This document shows, piece after piece, positions 49,497-60,778 of a stretch of DNA of 64,000 nt (positions within the stretch are counted from its first letter, which is position 1; every line of letters starts with the position of its first letter). The DNA is from Sordaria brevicollis. Its lineage: Eukaryota; Ascomycota; Sordariomycetes; Sordariales; Sordariaceae. A program made the translations under genes and the position numbers. Location of the stretch: assembly GCA_033439795.1 (NCBI GenBank), contig JAUTDP010000005.1:124001-188000 (forward strand). Reading direction: 5' to 3'. The notes beneath the pieces were generated by a model, which saw nothing but the letters and a program-made list of their open reading frames with translations, was not told the DNA's origin and did no database searches.

Positions 49497-52400
49497 TTTA
49501 TTTATTTATTTTACGGATTATATAAAATATATTATATTACCTTTATTAATAATAAATATATTACTTTCAATTTTATTAATCGTCGTTTTATTATTCGTAA
49601 TAACTTTCCTTTATTCCTTTTTTAAATCCCTAAATTATTATATCTAATCAACGGTTAAACTAAAGGTAATATTACGTATTTTAATAAATTAATTATAAAC
49701 GTTAACGTTTATTACGAAATTATCGACCTCTTAATTTACGATTTAATCGACAATAATTTAATAATTTTTAATTATTTATAATTAGTTTACTATACCTTTA
49801 ATATCAATTAATTTAATAATCGCCTTACCTTCGGCCGGTTTTACGAACGCTACAATTATTTCCTATAAAGAGCGTTTCTCTATTTTCGCTATATACTTCT
49901 ATTTTATAAATATTAATAAATCCCCTTCGTTATATTATTAATTACCCCCCCTAAAATTATCTTTAATATAAAGTTTATATATTAAAAGCCTTTAATAAAA
50001 AATATTCCCAATAAAGGCGAGCCGGATATTCCCTCCCTAATAGAATCCGTTCGTAAAATTTCGATTTCCATAATAATACAACGCGCCGCCCGTTAGAAGT
50101 TTAATAAATTTAAATAAAGGGTAGCTAATTATATAAGCGCTATATTTATAAATAAAGTTATTAATAGATAAATTTTTATATTTATAATTATAATACGTTA
50201 TTTTCCCCCGCCGCTATTTCGTATAATACTTATACTTTATAAATTTATTAAAAGACTTTATACTTTATTCTTTAATTACTATACCCTAATTTATTTTTAT
50301 TATATCTTTAAAAGCCCCTTCGACTTAAATAATATTAAGGAATTATTAATAATTACATTCAATTAATTCGCCGAGAAATATAAATTTTAAATTATCCGAA
50401 CAATATAAATAAATATAATAAAAGATATTTAACGTATATTCGACGAGGATAAAATAATAAAAGAAAAAGGCGTTTTAATATTTAATATAGTTAGCGAATC
50501 CTTTATAATTAATATAATTAAAGACGTTATAAATAGTAAAATATATTATTATAAAAAGTTTTTCGGTAATAATTATTATATTTAAATCGACGCTTTTTAT
50601 AATATTAGTATTAAGGAAATAATTAAAATAATTAAAGTATCCGCGTCCATAATACTTATAAAATACACTTCCGATTTTAAAATATATAAAAATATTATTA
50701 ATAATTATTTTACCGCTAATAATATTAATATTAATAAAATTATTTTTAAAAACGTTATAAAATTCTATAAAAAAGCCGATAAACCTCCTAAGACCGATGC
50801 CCAAATTTAAATTAAATTCCTCCACCAATATTAGTAATAAATAAATAATTTTAAATAAAAAATAACCGATATATTTCCCCCGAATAAATTATACGATTTT
50901 AAATTCGAATTTAAACCTAATACTATATTACCTATATCCTATAGCCGTATTTTTAACCTAAAAGAATTTAGCGTTATTAAAAAATAAATCGATAATAATT
51001 TTAAAAAGAAGTTTATTCGGCCGTTATAATCGGAAATTTCCGTTCCTATCCTTCTAATTAAAAAATTAAACGGCGGAATCCGCGTTTATATTAATTATTA
51101 GAATATTAATAATATTATTTTTAAATCCTATTATTTATTCCCTTTAATTAAAAAAACTTTCGACGCGATTTATTACGTTAAAATCTTTATAAAGTTCGAT
51201 ATTATCGCCGCTTTTAATTATATTTATATTAAAAAAGGATACGAATAATTTATTACGTTTATAATATAATTCGGGCTATTTAAATCCTTAGTAATACTTT
51301 TTAATCTTTAAGGCGCGTTAAGCGCTTTTTAAAATTATATTAACGATTTCTTATATAATATCTTCGATATTTATACGACTGCTTATTTTAATAATATTTT
51401 TATTTACTCCGATAATAAAAAGGATTACGAATATTACGTTAATAATATTTTCGAACGCTTTATTAAAATAAGCTTTAATATTAATATCGATAAATACGAA
51501 TTTTATACGAAATATATAAAATACTTCAATCTTATTATAATATTAAATAATATTAAAATAGATTTAAATAAGGTTAAAGTAATCTTCGAATAGGTATTAC
51601 TATAATCTAAAAAATCTTTATAATAATTCTTCGGTTTTATAAACTTTTATTACCGATTTATAAAGAATTTTTTAATAATGGCTTTACTTTTATACGAATT
51701 AATAAAGAAAAATACGTTATAATTTTAATCTAACTATTATTAATTTGCATTTAAAGTTTTAAAACGGGCTTTCGCTACCAGACCCGTTTTAAGGATTTAT
51801 AATTAAATTAAAAAAATAATTATTAAAACCGATATTTTAAATTAGGTAATAAATAGTATATTCTTATAGTATAAAAACGACGGCGTATTATACTTTATTA
51901 CGTACTTCTTTACGAAATATTCTATTTAAGAATATAATTATAATATTTATAATAAAGAATTCTTAACTATTATTAAAGTATTTAAAGAATAGTAATCGGA
52001 ATTCGAAGGCGTATAATAATTTTTCAATATCTTTATAAATTATAAAAATTTAAAAATATTTATAATTAATAAATAATTAATATAACGTTATATATAGTAA
52101 TCCTAATTTTTATCCTATTTCAACTTTTAAATCCAATATACTTCCGGCTTTAAAAATTTACATTTAGACGTACTTAATTGCAAATTTAATAATATCCTTA
52201 CTAAGGTTGAAAATAAATATTTAACTACCCGTTAACGTATATTATTAGAATCCTTATAATTCGTAAACGGATATTTTAATAATTTTATAATATATTTTTC
52301 CCTATCCCTTATAAGCGATTACGAAGATAAATTTATCGACGATATTATTTTAAATAATTACAAAAATTCCGTATTCCTTTAGGAAGTTATTTCCATTTTA

Positions 52401-54000
52401 AATAATTTAAACGCTTATAATTAATTAATTTCCGTCCGCAAAGTTCTATATAAAGTTTTTAGTAAATATTAGGTTATTTTTAACGGTATAGCGAAATAGC
52501 GAAGTTATATTATTATTAACCTTTACAATAAAGAATTCTAATTTTAATTAATTAATCGCTAATATAATTCGTTTAATACGGGCTACTTTAGGCGTAACGT
52601 TATATATAAATTATTATCCCGCGAATTCTATTAAAAAGGGATAATTAATAACGTATACGTTTTCTATAAAGTTTACTTTCTATATATAAAAATTAAATTC
52701 TTTAAACGAGGTTATATTAAACTTTTTAAAATAATTTTAATTATTATAGCGTTATAAATTATTATTTCGGTCGATTATATTACCCTATTATTAGGTAATT
52801 TATATTTTAGTTAGGAATTTAAATATATTTATATTATTATAAATTATTTAATTAAAATACGTTATTTTATTCCAATAGTTATATTATCCGCCGAGGAATT
52901 AATAGAAAAGTTTATCGACCGAATTTATTATTTTTATAGGCTTTTAAACTCTATCCTTTCCGACCGTAATATTTAATTTATATCCCGTTTTTAAATTTCC
53001 TTTTATTAACGATTGGGAATAATACGTAAATTTACTTCCGTTTTCTACCTATAAATTAACGCTTAAATAGAGCGTATTAATATTAAAATAGAATAATACT
53101 TCTATTTATACGTTAATTAATTTTAAACGGATTGGGTTAAATAATTACCTTTCGCCGAATTCGTAAAAAATAACGCTATTTTTTCTTCGATAGGATTATC
53201 CCCCTTTTTTATTAATTATAAATATTACCTTCGTATAAATACCGAGCCTTATAACTTACCGCTTCCTATTTTATTACCTACGTAGTTAAAGGAGTATTAT
53301 AAGGTTAATAAATTCGCCGACCGATTTAAAAAGATTTGGGACTTTATAATCTAATAAATTAAATAGATTTAGGACCGGTATAAGGAGAATATTAATAAAT
53401 ATTATATTAATTTAATAAAATATAAGCCCGGGGATATAATATTATTTAATATTTTTAATTTCTTTAACGGCCGTTTATACGTTAAATTCTCTCCCTGCTA
53501 AGAGGGTTTATTTATAATCTTCTAATTTAATACCTATATTATTAAATTAAAATTTCCCGATAATATAAAATACTTATTTACTTTCTACATTTCTATAATA
53601 TAACGCTAATTCGGCTAAAGCTTTCCCAGTTAAGTAATTAATTCCAACGTTCGTATTAACGAAGGTAGGGTAATAATTTATATTAACAATTACAAAGAAT
53701 ATATAGAATAAGGTTTTAATAGGCTCTTAAACGTTAAATAAAAAGGAAAGAATTATTATTAGTATTATTTAATTAAATAAGAAGGTAATTACGATTTAAT
53801 TTAAGAAAAGGTCGATAATATTATTAATTATAAAATACGATTTTAAAATTTTTATTATAATTATTTAAATAAACTTATACTACTCCGCATTCGCGATTTT
53901 TTCGACCGGATTAATTAACGAAACGACCCCCCCGCCTAAAACGAGCCCTTACGCCGCTACTCCGCCCGATTAATATAATAATTCGCTACTTTAAAGATAG
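49497..54000 (+). pseudogene. Pol relic of element C (PR-RT-RH-IN-chromodomain)
   Basis: It continues element C after the E insertion. A poorly preserved protease region lies about 49,500-49,900. Reverse transcriptase starts about 50,870 with FPPNKLYDFKFEFKPN. It then has VPILLIKKLNGGIRVYINY (family APILFVKKPNGGLRFCVDY), KSYYLFPLIKKTFDAI, and the catalytic box YFNNIFIYSDN near 51,382-51,415 with Asp changed to Asn. VKVIFEVLL...FFGFINFYYRFIKNF is the usual thumb/connection. RNase H lies about 51,700-52,050 (FTKYSIEYNYNIYNKEFL). Integrase lies about 52,480-53,400. A chromodomain near 53,690-53,880 reads KGKNYYQYYLIK, E, GNYDLI (family YLVKWKGY...TWEP). In-frame TAA/TAG are common. A 117-codon frame on the - strand at 50,475-50,828 is an antisense shadow and lacks an ATG. 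Confidence 0.9.
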
Positions 54001-54188
54001 AAACGCTATTAATAAAGAAAAAGGAGGAGGAGGGTTTAATAGAAATAATAATAAGGATTATACGATTTTTAATAAATAAATAGTTTAGAATACGGTTAGC
54101 GTTACGTTTAAAAGTATTTAACGAACTATTAAAGGATTTTAGGATATAATTATACGTATATATAGATTTTTCAATTCTACGAACTTCT

Positions 54189-54203
54189 TTTAAGGGGGGA
54201 TAA
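54189..54203 (+). promoter_or_regulatory. Polypurine tract of element C
   Basis: TTTAAGGGGGGATAA ends exactly at the 3' LTR. It is expected to prime plus-strand DNA synthesis. Confidence 0.85.
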
Positions 54204-54485
54204 TATTATAAAATTAAATTTATATTATACTTAATATATATATTAATTACCTTTATAGGTGCCTAGTTCCTTGGCGGCTATTTACGACTATAGTATATAT
54301 ATTATAGTACGATATAGCCCAAATTTGGTTATTAGTAATTACGTACAGTATTACGTAGGCGTATATAGGCTAGGGCATAAGCTCGCGCCTATATATCCAA
54401 CCCTCTACGCACACTTCCTATTTCCTCTCCTTCGTACTTTAATACATATCCTAACCCATACCTAACGTACACTCAGCCCGTAATA
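54204..54485 (+). repeat. 3' LTR of element C (282 bp)
   Basis: It is the partner of 35,722-36,003. The last ~120 bp keep CA/TG-containing words such as CTACGCACACTTCC and ACACTCAGCCCG. The inner start is fully converted. Confidence 0.95.
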
Positions 54486-54490
54486 TAAAT
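54486..54490. repeat. Target duplication TAAAT, right copy (element C)
   Basis: It is identical to 35,717-35,721. Confidence 0.92.
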
Positions 54491-57400
54491 CTATTGTATA
54501 ATTTAATCGTAAATCTTTAAAAGCTCTTACGGTCTATTTTATTATCGGTAAACGAGGCGTTTAAAGCTACTTCGAATCGGTTACTACCTTTATAATATAA
54601 ATACCAATCTTTAATTATACGAAGGTAATAAATAACCTTCTTATTAGTATTATAATATTTTAAATTAGGATTGTAATTAAATTGAATTAATCGATTAATT
54701 AAGAAAATTATATTTAATCGCGTATTAATAGCGGCGTATAGTATAGAATTTATATTAATTTAATAGTTTCGAATTTTAATATAGTTAATTAATTTATTAA
54801 AGGGTAATAATTTTTATTATTTTATTAATATTATAGTAGGTTTATAAATAGATTTTAATAATTTATTAATTTTTTTAATATAGGCTTTTTAGGATAATTA
54901 AATTTTTCCTACTTTATAATTACGGATAATTTTAATACCTAGGAATTATTATAATTCTTTATTACTAATTAATTAATATTTTAATTATAATAAATTAATA
55001 TATTTTTTAATTTAATTTTTATATTCCTTTAAATAAATAAAAATAATATTATTAATATAATATAATATAAATATTCTTTCTTTCTTTATAATATATAGAT
55101 TTTTAAGAATAATTTTAAATCCTATACCTTTAAACGTTCCGTTCAATTCCTTTTACTATAGTAAAGGGGCTCGTCGGAGGTTATAAAGCGCTTTTAATAG
55201 TTTAAAAACCTTTCCTTCTACCCGATATCTTAATAGTATACGTATATAAATCTCTTTATCGATCGTAACGTTTACGAAAGCATTTACTATATCCCATTGA
55301 ATAAGTTCTATATTAAAACGAACTACTAGTACGACGATAGTTCGGAAGGACCTTCCCGCTAGGGTAAAAGTATAGGTATTAACGTTTATTTTGCGTTATT
55401 AATCTCTTCGGATTATTAATTTAGTTTTAATTTTATTTAAAATATTATTTTTATTAAATTTATAAATATATATTTATATATAATTAAAAATTTATTTCCC
55501 TTTAATATAAGGGATATTTTAATCGATCTTAATTTAAATTTTTATATCCTTATAATTATTAAAGTAAATTCGTTTTACTTTACGAAACTTTTCGCTAAAA
55601 GGGTAATTCTCAAAGTCGTAATAGCTTTTTAATACCCTTAGGAAGTTACGACAGTATAGACTATTTAATTTATTATATTTAATTAATAACCGTTATACTT
55701 CTACTTTTATAACCGTTCTAATAATTATTTTTACTATTAATTATAATAATCTTTTTATTAAAAAGGTACTTTCTTATAATTTTAATTTTCGAAAGTATTT
55801 ATTAATTATTTAATTTAGTATAACGCCCGTATATAGGGTTATTACGTATAAAAGAGGGGTATTTAACGGCGTTAGGTATAAATTTATAATAAAATCGATA
55901 ATTATTTTATTTAACTTTATAATTTCGTAAATATCCCCGGCCTTAATCTTTTAAGCGGTTTTTTACTAAGAATTTGGGGTTTCCTCTTCGAATATCGTAT
56001 TTAAAAAAGGTTCGACTTCGGTATCTTCTAAGTAGGGATTCGCTAATACCCCCTAATTTAGGTCCTATTTATTTATTTTATTCAACTTTTTAACGAATTC
56101 TTCGGTAATTATTATTTTTAAAGTTACTAAGTCCTCTTTAATATTAATTTCGTCGGGGGAAAATTTAACGCGTTCGTTAAATATTACGTCGCGTATTTAA
56201 ATAATTTACTTTATAAGGGGGTTCTATATATAATATATTAAAGAGGCGTTATATCCGATTAGGTAGCCGATTTATATTTTGGGGAAATATTTTTAGCGAC
56301 GTTTTTCTTTCTTTTATATTATATTAATTATAGAATATATTTTATACCTATATATTCGAAGGTAATTAATATTTAATCGTTATAATTCTTATTAATTATA
56401 TTATTAAGCGATATAAATATAAAAGTATTCGTATAGGGATTTTTAATTATAGAAGTATTAAAATAATTAATTTAGTAGGTAAATTATTGCGTATATAATT
56501 TTTAATTATAAATCGATTGGAAATTTTAAATTATTTTTTATAATATTATATTATTATTTTATTATATTTTTTAAACGTTTTATTCTATTATTTTATTTTT
56601 AAATATTAAGAATAAAGGGTTCGAATAATATACTTTTTATTCCGAATTTGGTTAATATTTCTCTTCGGTTAAATTTATTATTATATTCGAAGGTTTTAAT
56701 TTTAACGTTATATTAATATATTAATATATTTATATAATTATATAAAATTAAGGTAATATTAATAAATATCTAGTTCGAAAGGTAATAATCCTATATATAT
56801 TTAGACTATCGGTAAATAATAAATATAAGGTATCGGTATCCGTTAATACCCTTATCGAATTTAAGGAAATTTATTATAAAACGTTACCCTAATTTATATT
56901 TATAGTTTTGAGGGATTCGCCGTATTTAACGTCGTATTTTTATTATAATATAAATATTATATTCGATTATTAGTATCCCTTTTAAGGGTATTATAAAAGG
57001 GAAATCGTTCGAAGGCTCTTCGGTCGAATTAAAGTTTATTATAACCGCGTTATTCGTATCCTTCTTTTTAGTTAAGATATTTCGTAATCGTACCCTATTA
57101 ATATTTTATAAATATTCGAATACTTAGGAATTAAAGTAACCGAATCGGTAGTATTATATTTTAGCGGTTTAAATCGATAGTTTCTTCGTATAGGAATTAA
57201 TTTAGTATCGTTATATTATAAATATTAATTTAATAAATAATATAAATAGGTATTTTAAAACCGTTTAATTAAAGATAATATTTAAGGAATAGAAGAATAA
57301 TTTATTAATTCTTTTTAAATAATTATTTAAAGGTCGATAGTCCTAATAGAAACCCTACCTTTATAATAGGAAGAGGGAAACGAAATTAATAGCGAAGTTA

Positions 57401-58978
57401 GGGTAAAATACGATTTCTTTTAACCGTAATTTTAAATTACTTTTTTTACCTTTAATAACGACGTTAACCTCCTTAAAATTTTAAATCTTAATACGGGAAT
57501 TATTTACTTATAAATAATTATTTAAATCGGTATAACGAAAATAATAAAAATAAATAATTTTATTAAATATATAGAGAGAATTCCCCGAATTTAAAATAAT
57601 TAAATTTTTAAAGGGATATTCTTTTTATTTATTTCTATTACCGATTTAGAAAATTATTTTGTATTCCTCCCTAAAGAATTACGTAAATTTAAATTTTACC
57701 GTTTTAGTAATTTTTTCTTTAATAATTTTAATTTTCTTAATTAAATTAACGTCCTTCGCAATATTAGTTTTAACGGTTCGTATAATAGAAAAATATAATT
57801 TAAAAGTTTTAAATTTAATATTTAAATTTACGTACTAATATTCTTTAAAAGAATAAGGTTTTTTTTCGTATATTTTATATATAAAGAGCTCTTTACTTTT
57901 ACCCTTCTTATTTCTTAAATTTTATTTTTTACGCGCATTTTCGGAATTATTCGACGTTTACTTTTATTTGCTTATATTACCCTTAGGCTTCTTATTTCTA
58001 TTTTATTAACGAGTATCTTTATTATTAATTTTTTAATAATTATTAATTTTATTATCGTTATTAACGTAATAATAAATTTAATTATCGATTTCGATAGTAA
58101 ACGCCCTACGATTATTTTTACCCGTAAAGATTATAATATTACGGCGATTATTTATACCCTACCTCTTAAAATCTTTATATATTTTTATATACTTTAAAAT
58201 ATTATTTTCTATTTTATTATTAAATTTCTATATCGTATCGGCGTAATTAAATTAAATAATTTTAATAATAGCGTAGAAATCGTTATATTAAAATATAGCG
58301 TTTATATATTCCTTAACTCCTTTAATAATATTATTATTTATAATTATAATTTAATTTTAGAATTAAATATTAAAATTAATCGGTTCCTTTCGAAGGATTG
58401 CGATATTATTAATATAAACTTTACGGGTATTAACGAATTTATTAATAATATTATATTAAATTTTTTATTTAAAAAGGTTATATTAGGTTTAAATATTCTA
58501 TTTTTCTTTTATAGTTAAATTTTAAAGTCCGTAATTAATTAAAAATTTTATTTAAATTTTTACAACTTTATCCTTAATTTCGAATTTTAATTAATCCTTT
58601 TTTTTATTGGGGTAAGTAATTTTAACGTTGTAGTAAAATTAAAAACTATTTAAATCTTTTTCGGTAGGGATCCTATCGATTAGGATATCGTTTCGATAAT
58701 AGTAAGGAATTTCGACGGTTTCTTTAACTTTATTTATCGTAATACGAAGGAAATCGGCTTTAAGAAAACGTAATTTTTTATTAACTATTTCAATACGGAG
58801 TTTAATAGTTAATTTAAGAGGGAAATTACCGGGTTTAAAGTAAAAAGGTTCGTAGGGTACGTCGATTTCGCTTAGGAGTTAGGCTTTAATAATATTAAAA
58901 TTATATTTAGTTTATAATATTTCCTCTTAGCGGATTTAGTCGTCGCTATCGGTAAGGAAGGGGTTATTAATAATTATT
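54491..58978 (-). pseudogene. Copia element D: Gag and most of Pol
   Basis: The - strand frame begins near 58,978 with ATA where ATG is expected (NNPFLTDSDD follows), which fits a RIP-lost start codon. The Gag covers about 58,978-57,900. A protease box LIILNSGNSLYIFN near 57,610 stands for the Copia pattern WILDSGASxHI. Integrase lies about 57,450-56,400. Reverse transcriptase, about 55,450-54,900, shows FNIELIQWDIVNAFVN (family DLETxQxDVxNAFL), IYIRILLRYRVEGKVFKLLKALYNLRRAPLL (split across the family box MxxPxGY...LxKALYGLRRAP) and YINNIIFIYLKE near 55,062-55,026 for YVDDIVF. RNase H starts near 54,610 (GSNRFEVALNASFTDNKIDR) and breaks off at 54,491, where element C was inserted; it resumes at 35,721. 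The order integrase before reverse transcriptase identifies Ty1/Copia. Confidence 0.9.
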
Positions 58979-59069
58979 TTATTAATTTACTTTAAAGAAA
59001 ATATTGTAATAATAATAATAGTATTATCGTTATTATTAGTATTAATGGTAATAGGTATATTAGATTATT

Positions 59070-59267
59070 AATTATTAAATTATATAGGAGAAATTGATTG
59101 ATTTTATATATTTGTGTATAATTGTGGAGAATAGGATTCTGGAACTTTAGTCGGGGGAGCTGGGGGTATCCCTTATTTGCCAAGACCTTTTGGGTGGCTG
59201 GTAGTGCTGACCAGCTGTATATTGGTCTATACTGTTTTGGCCTAGAATACCACCCTAGAATCTGACA
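59070..59267 (-). repeat. 5' LTR of Copia element D (198 bp), uninterrupted
   Basis: It aligns without gaps to the split 3' LTR. The outer (right) end is unmutated (TGGCCTAGAATACCACCCTA). The inner (left) end is converted (AATTATATAGG where the other copy has AATTGTATGGG). It marks the border of the AT-rich, RIP-affected domain. Confidence 0.9.
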
Positions 59268-59310
59268 TATACGTACCCTCGAAACAATTGGTATGTTTTC
59301 TGTCGATGGC

Positions 59311-59372
59311 GCCTCTCCACTGGCCTCCACTAGCCTCCACCATCCTCCACCGGGACCACCGGCCTCCACTGC
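59311..59372 (+). repeat. Short degenerate tandem repeat (GCCTCCACY unit)
   Basis: Six roughly 10-bp units, four of them close to GGCCTCCACT, run head to tail (CTCTCCACTG, GCCTCCACTA, GCCTCCACCA, TCCTCCACCG, GGACCACCGG, CCTCCACT). They lie just outside the Copia LTR. There is no coding assignment. Confidence 0.6.
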
Positions 59373-60430
59373 CCGTCCGAGCCGTCAACGGTGGACCGTC
59401 GAGTTGAGGCTCCATCGCCCGATCCATAATGCATGGGTATCTGCGGCTCACCACAACGGGTGAAGTTTGAAGATGGGTTTTTTTTTCTTCGACAAAATGG
59501 AGAGCCGAGAGCAGAGTATGTAGTGGAGTTTTCAAGGCCGTGTGTACTCATGGACCGTTCCATAGCGGAATACCTGACCTCGGGAGGCTCACGGGCAACG
59601 GCCCGGATGGCTCCGTGAGAGAATTTCGATTTTGGAATCATGGCACAGCCGAGTGGTCCGTTACAAGGGAGCCTGGATTTGGGGTTGAGGTGCTGTAGCA
59701 CACACCTATTCTAACTGTTTAACGGAGTGCCAAAGAATTTGTACAACCCGTACATACTGTGCTGTACCCGTTCGGTGCGTTGTGCCGGAATTCAGGGTAG
59801 GGAGCCGGGAGGTGGTATCAGATTCTGACTCGTCTAGGTACGTTTGTATAGCGCTGTGGTGATGCTGCCTTTGTACATACTGTATAGGATGAGTCTGTGA
59901 CGGAGGACGGGGCGGAGGAGCACCGAGCACCGGCATGGAAGCACTTACAAGGTATGTAGAATAAACGCATACGCTTTGTCGGTCTTCGCGCTCGCATATA
60001 ATCGGCAAGTTGGGTCTCGGCAAGTGGACAAGTGGGTGGACAGCAGTATAAAGCTGGTCTTGTCTTGTACATAGGTGGAAAAATGGTGGACATCTGACGA
60101 GAAGGGTTTTCACCTGGCAGTTGGTTGTGGCAGAAAACCCCCCAATTCTCGCACAAGAATTTGTCAATGCCACTTCACATTGCAATTGAATTTGCGTTTG
60201 GCGGCGGGATTTGTGTGCGCGCTCGTCTGTGTGCCGGTAGGGCCGGTAGCTCGGGAAGATTGGAAAGGGGTGTCCTGGCGATTCCTTCCGTGCACGTCAG
60301 GAAGTTCATGCCGCAAAGGGAAGGAACTGTACAGTGTTCATCCGTTCGCCTTCCATTGATGATCCCAGCGCCATGATGACATCAAGCTGCCCCGCTTAAA
60401 ACTTATCTGATTTCAACACAAGATCGAGAA

Positions 60431-60778
60431 ATGGAAGGTGCTATGGTCATGGAAGGCATGATGGGATGGTCTGAGGAACCTCAAGGGACGATAATCCGGA
60501 GCAAACTGAACTCGCCCGGAACTGGCCCTGTAGTTCCTGCCCTCAAATCATCATTTCTTCATGAACTTGACTTGGCTTTGCGTAACATGGAGTTCTGTTT
60601 CTTCCATGCTCGCCAACAACCCATGGGGCTCAACCACGACTGGTCTCGGCACGCACGCCCATCATTGACGAAAACCGGCATTCGAGCGTTTTTTCTCGAG
60701 ACCGTGTCGACGGTCGAGGAAAATGGAAGGTGGCCCGGATGGAGATGGCCTGAGACTGGAATACTGCAGCAGCAGTAA
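60431..60778 (+). CDS. Weak 115-codon open frame, no family recognised
   Basis: It starts at ATG 60,431, is Met/Gly-rich at the N-terminus (MEGAMVMEGMMGW) and ends QQQ. No signal peptide, membrane segment or known motif is seen, and a - strand frame overlaps it. It is probably fortuitous and is listed only because it has an ATG start in unmutated DNA. Confidence 0.15.
   Translation: MEGAMVMEGMMGWSEEPQGTIIRSKLNSPGTGPVVPALKSSFLHELDLALRNMEFCFFHARQQPMGLNHDWSRHARPSLTKTGIRAFFLETVSTVEENGRWPGWRWPETGILQQQ

Larger units (their letters stand above)
35722..54485 (+). mobile_element. Element C: Ty3/Gypsy chromodomain retrotransposon inserted in Copia pol, itself split by element E
   Basis: LTRs of exactly 282 bp (35,722-36,003 and 54,204-54,485) and the perfect duplication TAAAT bound it. 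Subtracting element E and its duplication leaves 7,427 bp, a normal Gypsy length. Gag (before E) and Pol (after E) read rightwards, and a polypurine tract precedes the 3' LTR. The LTR starts TGTCACAGG and ends GTAATA (probably GTAACA before RIP). These ends resemble those of element B, suggesting related lineages. Confidence 0.95.
27703..59267 (-). mobile_element. Element D: Ty1/Copia LTR retrotransposon split by elements B, C and E
   Basis: LTRs of 198 bp lie at the ends: the right one intact at 59,070-59,267, the left one at 27,703-27,859 plus 35,104-35,144, interrupted by element B. The LTR on the - strand begins TGTCAGATTC. The internal part is Copia gag-pol on the - strand (58,978 to 54,491, then 35,721 to about 35,190), split by element C. 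Removing the guests and one duplication each gives about 5.55 kb, a normal Copia size. A polypurine-like AAAGGGGTA precedes the 3' LTR on the - strand (about 35,145-35,153). Flanks ATGTA and TATAC do not show a clear target duplication, and one LTR terminus remains uncertain by 1-2 bp. Confidence 0.88.

Noticed and set aside
50475..50828. 117-codon open frame on the - strand.
   Set aside because: It lies antisense to the pol of element C, has only a TTG start, and RIP seldom creates stops in that frame; treated as a shadow.
1..59100. Mitochondrial DNA as the source of the AT-rich sequence.
   Set aside because: No mitochondrial genes, tRNAs or rRNAs are seen. The region contains nuclear LTR elements and a CpA-specific mutation pattern and is joined to ordinary nuclear-type sequence.
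59706..60185. 159-codon - strand frame.
   Set aside because: Two frames of the same strand and two opposite frames overlap it and all look alike in composition; no domain is visible.
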